Shown here piece by piece: positions 16,612 through 23,712 of a stretch of 34,642 bases of DNA; positions within the stretch are counted from its first letter, which is position 1; the number at the start of each line of letters is the position of its first letter. A model generated the notes under the pieces. It was not told the origin of the DNA. It worked only from the letters and a program-made list of their open reading frames with translations, and made no database searches. Location of the stretch: the NCBI RefSeq assembly GCF_052103615.1, contig NZ_JBQEKA010000031.1, positions 1-34,642 on the forward strand, written 5' to 3'. The position numbers and the translations under genes are program-made. Source of the DNA: Kerstersia sp052103615 (GTDB lineage Bacteria; Pseudomonadota; Gammaproteobacteria; Burkholderiales; Burkholderiaceae_B).

Positions 16612-16640
16612 ATTCTAGGAAAGACACTGTACCGGGGCAA
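16612..16640 (-). promoter_or_regulatory. Predicted sigma-70 promoter of aceE-aceF-lpdA
   Basis: Read on the minus strand: TTGCCC (16640-16635), a 17-bp spacer, TAGAAT (16617-16612). Transcription would start near 16605, about 270 bases before the aceE ATG. Confidence 0.55.
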
Positions 16641-16661
16641 GCGATTTTTCACGAAGCGAGA

Positions 16662-16679
16662 TTATATTTCATAATATAA
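16662..16679. promoter_or_regulatory. AT-rich inverted repeat, possible operator
   Basis: TTATATT-TCAT-AATATAA is a perfect 7-4-7 inverted repeat between the divergent pdh and kinase genes, 22 bp upstream of the predicted aceE -35. It could be a binding site for an activator of the pdh promoter, for instance the neighbouring response regulator (inference). Confidence 0.4.
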
Positions 16680-16896
16680 AAAATGGAACAGGTGTCCAGT
16701 CCACTCTTTTGATAGGGATCAAGGGATGGCTGAACCTGCGCGAAAGCCCTCTTTTCCCGGAATTTTCCGCCGTGCTGGCGCGTTTTTGGGCGCGGCAAAC
16801 GGATCAGAGAGGCGCCAGCGACGTAATTCCTGCCACTTTCCATGCTTGGCCGCAGGCTCGTGTTCTAAAATGCCCGCGAATCGGAATAAATAGACA

Positions 16897-18651
16897 ATGG
16901 CCAGTACGCCCAAACCCTCCATTACTACCCAGTTTCACAACCATGCACGCACCCGCCGGCGCGGCTGGTATTGGCTGACCCCCGTCCTGGTGCTGGGGCT
17001 TTACCTGTGCGTGATGGGCGCCTTCTTCTGGCTGCAGCATCTGCGCGACGACAGCGTGATGTTCGTCACCATCGACCAGGAGATTCGCCAGCAGCGGCTG
17101 CTGTGGGTGGTCATTGGCCTGTCTATCGTTATCGTCATCAGTCTGCTGGCACTTTGGCGCTATACCCGTTACCGCTGGAATGCCGAAGCCGCGCTGATTG
17201 CGGAAACCAGTTTCCGCCGGGCCATGGAAAACTCCATGTCCACCGGCATGCGCGTGATCGACATGGATGGCCGTATCGCCTACGTCAATCCGGCCTTCTG
17301 CAGAATGATAGGCTGGAATGAAGCCGACCTGGTCGGCCGCCGTCCGCCCTTCCCCTATTGGGTGCCGGGCCGCTTCGAGGCGCACCAGCACACCATGGAC
17401 CTGGTGCTGTCGGGCAATACGCCCAGCAGCGGCCTGGAAGTCGAGGCCCAGCGCCGCGATGGTTCCCGCTTTACCGCGCGCATGTATGTTTCGCCCCTGC
17501 TGGACCCGGACAGCAAGCAGATCGGCTGGATGACCTCCATGACGGACATCACTGAGCCCAAGCGCATCCGCGAAGCCCTGACAGCGGCGCACGAACGTTT
17601 CATGACGGTGCTCGAAGGGCTGGATGACGCCATTTCCGTCACGTCCGACAAACAGGAAGGCATGGAGCTGCTGTTTGCCAACCGGACCTACCGCCGGGTG
17701 TTCGGCGCCCATGCCAACGGCCACGAAGAATTGCTGGGCGGCCGCCGAGGCCGCTACACCGATGAATCCATAGAGATTTTCTCTCAATCGGCGCAGCGCT
17801 GGTTTGAAGTCCGCCACCGCATTCTGGCCTGGACCGACGGCCGCAAGGTCCGCTTGCAAGTGGCCCGCGACATTACCGAGCGGCGCGACCACGAAGAAGC
17901 CTCGCGCGTGCAGCGTGAGAAAATCCAGCTCACCAGCCGCCTGACCACCATGGGGGAAATGGCCTCTTCGCTGGCGCATGAATTGAATCAGCCGCTCACG
18001 GCCATCACCAACTATAGTATGGGGGCAGTCGCCATGGTGCGCGCTGGCCGCACCGATCCCGACTCCCTGCTGCCTGCGCTGGAGAAGGCCGCCATGCAGG
18101 CCGAGCGTGCCGGCAAAATCATCAGCCGCATCCGCGAATTCGTGAAGCGCAGCGAGCCGCGCCGCCAGAGCGTTTCCATGCTGGGGATTCTCGAAAATGC
18201 CGTGGCCTTTGCCGAGATCGACGCCCGCAAGCGCCGGATCAGCATCGTCCAGGATATTGAACGGGACTTGCCCAATGTGCTGGCCGACCCCATCTTGATT
18301 GAACAGGTTCTGCTCAATCTCTTGAAGAATGGCCTGGAAGCCATGGAAAACAGCGATATCGACATCCTGCGTGTGGAGCTGCGCAGGGAGGGTTCGCTGG
18401 TGGGCGTATCGGTCATCGACGCAGGCCACGGCCTGGCCGACCCGCAGCGCCTGTTTGAACCGTTTTTCAGCACCAAGTCCGAAGGTTTGGGCATGGGGCT
18501 TAACATCTGTCGCACAATAATAGAGTCTCACCACGGCAGGCTTTGGGCTCAGTCCAATCCTACCGGAGGTACCATATTCAGGTTCACCCTGCCCTGTGCC
18601 GCGCCGGAAACGGCCAAGCCAGAGGCTCAGTCCGAGGAGAAGCACGCATGA
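16897..18651 (+). CDS. Membrane PAS sensor histidine kinase
   Basis: A 584-residue kinase anchored by two membrane segments (about 24-46 and 68-88) with a short periplasmic loop of about 20 residues, too small for a classical ligand domain. Two PAS domains follow (about 104-220 with MDGRIAYVNPAFCRMIGW, and about 232-330), then the phosphoacceptor helix MASSLAHELNQPLTAI with His361, and an ATPase domain with NLLKNGLEAM (N box), DAGHG and GLGMGL. Sensing is therefore probably by the PAS domains. The stop overlaps the start of the FixJ-like regulator (ATGA), so the two are co-translated. It is divergent from the pdh operon, an arrangement I recall from other Burkholderiales; the signal is unknown. 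Confidence 0.93.
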   Translation: MASTPKPSITTQFHNHARTRRRGWYWLTPVLVLGLYLCVMGAFFWLQHLRDDSVMFVTIDQEIRQQRLLWVVIGLSIVIVISLLALWRYTRYRWNAEAALIAETSFRRAMENSMSTGMRVIDMDGRIAYVNPAFCRMIGWNEADLVGRRPPFPYWVPGRFEAHQHTMDLVLSGNTPSSGLEVEAQRRDGSRFTARMYVSPLLDPDSKQIGWMTSMTDITEPKRIREALTAAHERFMTVLEGLDDAISVTSDKQEGMELLFANRTYRRVFGAHANGHEELLGGRRGRYTDESIEIFSQSAQRWFEVRHRILAWTDGRKVRLQVARDITERRDHEEASRVQREKIQLTSRLTTMGEMASSLAHELNQPLTAITNYSMGAVAMVRAGRTDPDSLLPALEKAAMQAERAGKIISRIREFVKRSEPRRQSVSMLGILENAVAFAEIDARKRRISIVQDIERDLPNVLADPILIEQVLLNLLKNGLEAMENSDIDILRVELRREGSLVGVSVIDAGHGLADPQRLFEPFFSTKSEGLGMGLNICRTIIESHHGRLWAQSNPTGGTIFRFTLPCAAPETAKPEAQSEEKHA

Positions 18652-19262
18652 GCACCCCCCAATCCGCCGGCATGGTTTATATCGTTGATGACGACGAAGC
18701 GGTACGCGATTCGTTGCGCTGGCTGCTGGAGGCCAATGGCTACCGTGTGACAGCCTTCGATAACGCCGAAGTCTTTCTGTCGCAGTACGACCCGGGGCAG
18801 CTCGCCGTGCTAATCGCCGATGTGCGCATGCCGGGCATGAGCGGCCTGGAACTGCAGGAGCAGCTGCTGGCCCGCAAGGCCCCGATTCCCATCATCTTCA
18901 TCACCGGCCACGGCGATGTCCCGATGGCAGTGGCCAGCATGAAAAAAGGCGCGGCTGATTTCCTCGAAAAACCCTTCAATGAATCCGACTTGCGCCAGAT
19001 CGTGGGCCGCATGCTGGATCAGGCCGCTGAGCGCCATGACCAGGTGCAGACCCGGCGCAACCGTGAAGCCATGCTGGGCCGCCTGACGGCGCGCGAGCAG
19101 CAGGTGCTGGAACGCATTGTGGCCGGCCGCCTGAACAAACAGATTGCCGACGATCTGGGCATCAGCATCAAGACCGTCGAGGCGCACCGCGCCAACATCA
19201 TGGAAAAACTTCAAGTAACCACTGTGGCCGACCTGATGAAGGTGGCCCTGAACAACAATTAA
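18648..19262 (+). CDS. FixJ/LuxR-type response regulator
   Basis: Partner of the adjacent kinase, 204 residues. The receiver domain (about 8-125) has the acidic pair Asp14-Asp15, phosphoacceptor Asp58 in ADVRMPG, Thr86 in ITGHGD and Lys108 in EKPF. The C-terminal LuxR helix-turn-helix is at about 146-190 (LTAREQQVLERIVAGRLNKQIADDLGIS). The start overlaps the kinase stop by ATGA; longer in-frame leads lie inside the kinase gene and are rejected. Phosphorylation by the kinase and transcription control are safe inferences; the nearby pdh promoter is a possible target because of the divergent arrangement, but this is not shown by sequence. Confidence 0.94.
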   Translation: MSTPQSAGMVYIVDDDEAVRDSLRWLLEANGYRVTAFDNAEVFLSQYDPGQLAVLIADVRMPGMSGLELQEQLLARKAPIPIIFITGHGDVPMAVASMKKGAADFLEKPFNESDLRQIVGRMLDQAAERHDQVQTRRNREAMLGRLTAREQQVLERIVAGRLNKQIADDLGISIKTVEAHRANIMEKLQVTTVADLMKVALNNN

Positions 19263-19274
19263 CGGATAGTCCCA

Positions 19275-20141
19275 ATGACCGCACGCATTATCAATGGCTC
19301 CGCCCTGGCTCAACAGATCCGGGAAGAAGCCGCCGTCCGCGCCGCCAGCCTGACCGCCGCCGGCATCAAGCCGGGCCTGGCCGTCGTCCTGGTCGGTGAG
19401 GATCCCGCTTCCCAGGTCTATGTCCGCAACAAAGTGGCAGCCTGCGAAAAAGCCGGTTTCCATTCGGTCATGGAGCGCTATCCGGCAGACCTGAGCCAAG
19501 CCGAACTGCTGGAGCGCGTGCGCGCACTGAACGCTGACCCCGCCATTCACGGCATCCTGGTGCAATTGCCGCTGCCCAAGCATATCGACGCGCATACTGT
19601 GATCGAAACCATTGCCCCTGAAAAGGATGTCGATGGCTTCCATATCGCCAATGCCGGCCTGCTGATGACCGGCAAGCCCCTGTTCCGCCCTTGCACGCCC
19701 TATGGCGTGATGAAGATGCTGGCCCATGAGCAAGTCGCGCTGCGCGGCGCCGAAGCCGTCATCGTCGGGGCCAGCAATATCGTTGGCAAGCCCATGGCCA
19801 TGCTGCTGCTGGCCGAAGGCGCCACAGTCACGCTATGCAACTCCAAGACCCGTGATCTGGCGGCGCACACGCGCCGCGCCGATGTGCTGGTCGTGGCCAC
19901 CGGCCGCCCCGGCATCGTGACTGGCGACATGGTCAAACCCGGCGCGGTCGTCATTGATGTCGGCATCAACCGCGGCGCCGATGGCAAGCTTTGCGGCGAT
20001 GTCGATTTCGCCTCTGCCAGTGAAGTCGCTGGCGCCATCACACCGGTTCCTGGCGGAGTCGGCCCCATGACCATTGCCATGTTGCTGGTCAATACCATTG
20101 AAGCCGCAGAACGCCAGTTGCAGGAGCAGAAGCAGGCATGA
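19275..20141 (+). CDS. folD: Methylenetetrahydrofolate dehydrogenase / cyclohydrolase
   Basis: Interconverts 5,10-methylene-, methenyl- and 10-formyl-tetrahydrofolate with NADP+, feeding purine and formyl-Met synthesis. The 288 residues are the standard length. Visible motifs are YVRNKVAACEKAGF with the catalytic lysine, ILVQLPLPKHID, the Rossmann loop VGASNIVGKPMAMLLL and the C-terminal PVPGGVGPMTIAML. It begins 12 bp after the response regulator stop, so it is probably in the same transcript, and its stop overlaps the prlC start (ATGA). The Shine-Dalgarno is weak. Confidence 0.97.
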   Translation: MTARIINGSALAQQIREEAAVRAASLTAAGIKPGLAVVLVGEDPASQVYVRNKVAACEKAGFHSVMERYPADLSQAELLERVRALNADPAIHGILVQLPLPKHIDAHTVIETIAPEKDVDGFHIANAGLLMTGKPLFRPCTPYGVMKMLAHEQVALRGAEAVIVGASNIVGKPMAMLLLAEGATVTLCNSKTRDLAAHTRRADVLVVATGRPGIVTGDMVKPGAVVIDVGINRGADGKLCGDVDFASASEVAGAITPVPGGVGPMTIAMLLVNTIEAAERQLQEQKQA

Positions 20142-22207
20142 ACACGAATTCCGGGCTGGACAATAACCCCCTGATGGTGCCGGTGGCGGCGCATATTGAC
20201 TATGCCGCCATCACGCCAGAACATATCGCGCCAGCGATCGACGCGCTGCTGGAACACGCCAGGCAGGCCGTCGAGGCTGCCGCTTCGCCCGCCCTGCCCG
20301 CCACCTGGGATGCGGTGGTGCTGCCGCTGGAGCTGGCCTCTGAACAGCTGTGGCGGGCATGGTCTGTCGTGGGCCACCTGAACTCGGTCGTTAACACGCC
20401 GGAATTGCGTGCTGCCTATAACGAGATGCTGCCCAAGGTCAGTGAGTTTTCGACCTGGGTGGGCCTGCATGAAGGCCTTTACAAACAGTATGTGCGCCTG
20501 CAGCAGACTGGCGGCTGGAGTGCGGCACGCCAGCGCGTCCTGGAACTGGCGCTGCGCGACTTCCGCCTGAGCGGCGTCGCGCTGGAAGGCGAAGCCCGCG
20601 AGCGCTACGCCCGCAATGCAGAGCAGCAGGCCCAGGTTTCGCAGAAGTTTTCCGAGAATGTGCTCGATGCCATCGACGCCTGGGCCTTGTTCGTTGAGGA
20701 CGAAGCCCAGCTCGACGGCTTGCCTGATGATGTACGCCTGGCGGCCCGCAATGCGGCCCAGGAAGACGGCAAGGCTGGCTGGAAGCTCACGCTGAAAATG
20801 CCCTGCTATCTGCCCGTCATGCAATATGCGCGCGACCGCGCCCTGCGCGAAACGCTGTACCGCGGCTACGCCACCGTGGCTTCCGAAAATGGCGATGCGG
20901 CATTCGATAATGGCCCGCAGATCGAACAGCTCCTGGCTTTGCGAAGCGAGGAAGCCCAGCTGCTGGGCCATCCGGATTTTGCTGCCTTGCGCCTGGAAAC
21001 CCGCATGGCTGATAGCGCTGAACAGGTCACGGCGTTTTTGCGCACGCTGGCCCAACGCGCGCGGCCCTATGCCGAAAGCGATTTGGCAGCCTTGCAGGCA
21101 TTTGCCCGCGATGAACTGACGCTGGACCCCCTGGCGCCCTGGGATGTCCCGTTTGCGGCGGAACGCCTGCGCGAACAGCGCTACGCCTATTCCGACGATA
21201 CCGTGAAGCGCTATTTCACGCTGCCGCGCGTCCTGGAAGGCCTCTTCGGCGTGGCCCGCTCGCTCTTTGGCGTGTTGCTGGAACCGGCCGACCTCGCCGG
21301 CTGGCACCCGGATGTCCGCAGCTATGCGGTGACACAGGCAGACGGTACTGTCCTGGGGCACCTGCATATGGACTTGTATGCCCGTGCCGGCAAACAAGGC
21401 GGCGCCTGGGTGGATGGCGAACGCAACCGCCGCCTGGCGGCCACAGGCGTGCAGACGCCGGTGGCCTATCTCATCTGCAACTTTGCCAGCCCCCAGGAAG
21501 GACGCCCCGCCCTGCTGACGCATGATGACGTCATCACGCTATTCCATGAAAGCGGCCATGCCTTGCATGCCCTGCTGTCGGAAGTGGATGAACCTGCGCT
21601 GTCGGCATTTTCGGCCGTGGAGTGGGATGCCATCGAACTGCCGTCCCAGTTCATGGAGAATTTCTGCTGGGAATGGGAAGTGGTGCAAACGCTGTCAGCC
21701 CACGTGGACACTGGCGAGGCCTTGCCACGCGAACTGTTCGACAAACTGCTGGCCGCGCGCAACTTCCAGGGCGGCATGCAAATGCTGCGCCAGATCGAAT
21801 TTTCGCTGTTCGACATGCTGCTGCACCAGCAAGTGCGCCCCATGGCCATGGCGGATGTTCTCGCGGTCTTGCATGATGTGCGCAAGGAAGTGGCGGTCTT
21901 GTTCCCGCCTGCCTGGCACCGCTTCCCCAACAGCTTCTCGCACCTGTTCGCGGGGGGCTATGGCGCTGGCTATTACAGCTACAAATGGGCAGAGGTTCTG
22001 TCTGCCGATGCCTATGCGGCCTTCGAAGAAGCAGCGCAACAACATGGCGGCTCCACATTGGATGCTGCCACTGGCGCCCGCTTCCGCAAGGAAATACTCG
22101 CGGTAGGTGGCGAGCGCCCGGCAGCCGAATCCTTCCGCGCATTCCGTGAACGCGATGCCAGCATGGATGCGCTATTGCGTCACAGCGGGATGGCGGCCCA
22201 GGCGTGA
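20138..22207 (+). CDS. prlC: Oligopeptidase A (M3 family metallopeptidase)
   Basis: A cytoplasmic zinc endopeptidase that degrades oligopeptides, including cleaved signal peptides. The 689 residues match the PrlC/OpdA family. The zinc site is FHESGHALHALLS, with His470, Glu471 and His474; the third ligand falls in the following helix with ELPSQFMENF near 498-507. The C-terminal FAGGYGAGYYSYKWAEVLSADAY is a strong family signature for substrate binding. The gene overlaps folD by four bases (ATGA), which implies translational coupling, and is followed by a strong terminator. Confidence 0.96.
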   Translation: MNTNSGLDNNPLMVPVAAHIDYAAITPEHIAPAIDALLEHARQAVEAAASPALPATWDAVVLPLELASEQLWRAWSVVGHLNSVVNTPELRAAYNEMLPKVSEFSTWVGLHEGLYKQYVRLQQTGGWSAARQRVLELALRDFRLSGVALEGEARERYARNAEQQAQVSQKFSENVLDAIDAWALFVEDEAQLDGLPDDVRLAARNAAQEDGKAGWKLTLKMPCYLPVMQYARDRALRETLYRGYATVASENGDAAFDNGPQIEQLLALRSEEAQLLGHPDFAALRLETRMADSAEQVTAFLRTLAQRARPYAESDLAALQAFARDELTLDPLAPWDVPFAAERLREQRYAYSDDTVKRYFTLPRVLEGLFGVARSLFGVLLEPADLAGWHPDVRSYAVTQADGTVLGHLHMDLYARAGKQGGAWVDGERNRRLAATGVQTPVAYLICNFASPQEGRPALLTHDDVITLFHESGHALHALLSEVDEPALSAFSAVEWDAIELPSQFMENFCWEWEVVQTLSAHVDTGEALPRELFDKLLAARNFQGGMQMLRQIEFSLFDMLLHQQVRPMAMADVLAVLHDVRKEVAVLFPPAWHRFPNSFSHLFAGGYGAGYYSYKWAEVLSADAYAAFEEAAQQHGGSTLDAATGARFRKEILAVGGERPAAESFRAFRERDASMDALLRHSGMAAQA

Positions 22208-22231
22208 GCCAGCGGTAGCCTGCCTAACAAG

Positions 22232-22267
22232 AAAGGCCTGCGGCAAATTGCCGCAGGCCTTTTTTCT
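22232..22267 (+). terminator. Rho-independent terminator of prlC, bidirectional
   Basis: A 13-bp stem, 22232-22244 against 22250-22262 (AAAGGCCTGCGGC and its complement), with loop AAATT is followed by TTTTCTT on the plus strand. AAGAAA precedes it, so it can also serve the convergent DUF2239 gene. Confidence 0.92.
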
Positions 22268-22282
22268 TGTGCCGCCCTGTTT

Positions 22283-22918
22283 TCAGGCGGAGGTATCGCC
22301 AAATGCCAGGCGCAGCGCATAGGCGCGCACATCCTCAGGCCAGGCGGATATCTGCTCGGACATCTTCAGCGCATCACCGGCAAAAAGCGCCCGGGTTGCC
22401 TCTTCATAGCCGGGCAGATCGCCAGCCACGGCAGACATGAAGTGATAGGCCCGCTCCTGCGCCTGACGCCGCAGGTCTTTTGCCGCGCCTGTGCGGCGTG
22501 CGTCTTCGACCAATTTCCTGAGTGCGACCGAGGCTCCGCCAGGCTGCGTTGCCAGCCACTCCCAATGCCTGGGCAGCAAGGTCACTTCGCGGGCCACCAC
22601 CCCGAGCTTAGGACGCCCGCGGCCGCGCTGTCCGGCACCGGCCGGTTCTGCCGCATCTGCTGCTTCATCCTGCGGCTCCGGCGCGGCGGCCTTGACGGTG
22701 ATAGCAGCCGTCTCAAAGCGCGCCGCGACCTCCTGTTCCGTACCTTGAAGATTGACCTCTACCGTGCGGCCCGTCGCATCATCAAAGGTCAATAAGGCAG
22801 CAGGGTCTTGCGCCGCCCTGGCCCGCCAGGCAGCCAGGGCGTTCTCAGCCAGCGCCCCGGAAGCAAGGCGGCGGTGCCCTGCGAAAGTCGTGTATGTGTT
22901 TGCAAGTAACTTTGTCAT
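22283..22918 (-). CDS. DUF2239 family protein
   Basis: A 211-residue protein of unknown function. The N-terminal part (TYTTFAGHRRLASGALAENALAA; LLTFDDATGRTVEVNLQGT) and the strongly conserved block GRGRPKLGVVAREVTLLPRHWEWLA followed by QPGGASVALRKLVEDARR are what I know as DUF2239. The GRGRPKLG stretch resembles an AT-hook-like basic element, and the following block looks like a small DNA-binding helical unit, so DNA association is possible but unproven. There is no signal peptide. Its promoter region carries two ACCCGGGTAATAAT sites, so it is probably under a dedicated regulator that is not in this window. Confidence 0.85.
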   Translation of the reverse strand: MTKLLANTYTTFAGHRRLASGALAENALAAWRARAAQDPAALLTFDDATGRTVEVNLQGTEQEVAARFETAAITVKAAAPEPQDEAADAAEPAGAGQRGRGRPKLGVVAREVTLLPRHWEWLATQPGGASVALRKLVEDARRTGAAKDLRRQAQERAYHFMSAVAGDLPGYEEATRALFAGDALKMSEQISAWPEDVRAYALRLAFGDTSA

Positions 22919-22947
22919 TTTGAGACTCCTGTTTCATGACAGGATCA

Positions 22948-22967
22948 ATTATTACCCGGGTAATAAT
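22948..22967. promoter_or_regulatory. Perfect 20-bp palindrome, operator 1
   Basis: ATTATTACCCGGGTAATAAT is identical to its reverse complement over all 20 bases. It lies 30 bp upstream of the DUF2239 ATG, overlapping the expected promoter. The form suits a MarR/TetR/GntR-type dimer. Confidence 0.75.
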
Positions 22968-22980
22968 ACAAGTAAATAAA

Positions 22981-22994
22981 ACCCGGGTAATAAT
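22981..22994. promoter_or_regulatory. Second operator copy, right half identical
   Basis: ACCCGGGTAATAAT repeats the core and right arm of the palindrome at 22948-22967; its left arm is degenerate (AATAAA). The centres are 27 bp apart. Confidence 0.7.
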
Positions 22995-23292
22995 ATGGGA
23001 AGCACAATACACTGTCTCTTCCAGACGACGCCAAGATGCTGCTTTTTCCCAGGAGGAAACCGGCATATGGCCTGTCTCATGGCAAGCCGGGCATAGCGGC
23101 ACAACCGCTAGCCAGATCCGCGGGCGGCTGGGCGGGCGCAGCAGAAAGCGCGCATACAAAGGTTCTCACACTCATTTACATGCCTGCTGGCGCAGCCGCC
23201 GCCTGGTCATAAAAGTCATTCCCGCATGCTGCTATCATCAGGTCAGGGTTGCCACCCTTGGCAAACCATCACGTACGAGACAGGAGAAATGC

Positions 23293-23541
23293 ATGGATTT
23301 CATCATCATGATTGTGGTCGGTTTCATCGTGGGCCTGATTGCCCGCGCCATCATGCCCGGCAGGCAGGACATGGGCATTATCATGACCGCCATTCTCGGT
23401 ATTGTCGGCTCTCTCGTCGGCGGGTTCCTGGGCCGCAGCCTGGGGCTGTATGCAGCTGGGCAGGCAGCAGGCTGGATTGCTTCCGTGATCGGCGCCATCA
23501 TCGTGCTCTTCATCTACGGTCTGGTAACCAAAAACAAATAA
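23293..23541 (+). CDS. GlsB/YeaQ/YmgE family small membrane protein
   Basis: An 82-residue inner-membrane protein with three hydrophobic, glycine-rich segments (about 2-20, 27-48, 58-78) and the family motif FIVGLIARAIMPGRQDMGIIMTAILGIVGSLVGG. Members are transglycosylase-associated or stress-induced proteins without a defined activity. AGGAGA lies 5 bases before the ATG. An open frame continues upstream to 22936, but that part crosses the regulatory region and is not conserved. It is a single gene followed by a hairpin terminator. Confidence 0.92.
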   Translation: MDFIIMIVVGFIVGLIARAIMPGRQDMGIIMTAILGIVGSLVGGFLGRSLGLYAAGQAAGWIASVIGAIIVLFIYGLVTKNK

Positions 23542-23593
23542 AGCAGTTCATCTCTGCTCAGGTTGCCGGAGACCGTTCCGGCAGCCAAAAATC

Positions 23594-23630
23594 ATCAAGG
23601 CCAGGGCGCTCACCACGCCCTGGCCTTGAT
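23594..23630 (-). terminator. Terminator between convergent genes
   Basis: A 15-bp perfect stem ATCAAGGCCAGGGCG / complement has a 7-base loop. The plus-strand AAAAA at 23587-23591 gives a U-run on the minus transcript, so it best serves the copZ-reductase operon; it may also stop the GlsB-like gene. Confidence 0.8.
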
Positions 23631-23670
23631 CGTTATGCCTCCAGCCCAAGGCTGAAGTTTCCGCATGGGT

Positions 23671-23712
23671 GGGTCAGCTTATCCGGGTCAGCTTGCCCGG
23701 GTCAGCTTGGCC
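23671..23712. repeat. 14-bp tandem repeat across the reductase stop codon
   Basis: Three units start at 23671, 23685 and 23699, each GGGTCAGCTT followed by ATCC, GCCC or GGCC. The stop codon of the disulfide reductase (23688-23690) lies in the middle unit. Because 14 is not a multiple of three, adding or losing one unit changes the reading frame of the C-terminal end. Confidence 0.88.

Larger units (their letters stand above)
16336..16896. other. Divergent control region between aceE and the histidine kinase
   Basis: 561 bp without a supportable gene. From left to right it holds the long aceE leader (16336 to about 16605), a perfect ATAACGTTAT palindrome at the predicted aceE start site, the aceE promoter, a longer AT-rich inverted repeat (16662-16679) and about 215 bp up to the kinase ATG. 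No promoter with good -35 and -10 boxes stands out for the kinase. Short open frames here overlap the controls and look like chance. Confidence 0.6.
22919..23292. other. Divergent spacer between DUF2239 and GlsB-like genes
   Basis: 374 bp without a supportable gene. It holds the two CCCGGG-centred operators at 22948-22994 close to the DUF2239 start, and about 290 bp of GC-rich DNA leading to the GlsB-like gene. TATCAT at 23233-23238 could be a -10 box for the latter, but I see no matching -35. Confidence 0.5.

Noticed and set aside
22936..23292. N-terminal extension of the GlsB-like protein to 22936
   Set aside because: The added residues run through the operator region and are not hydrophobic or conserved; ATG 23293 has a clear AGGAGA.
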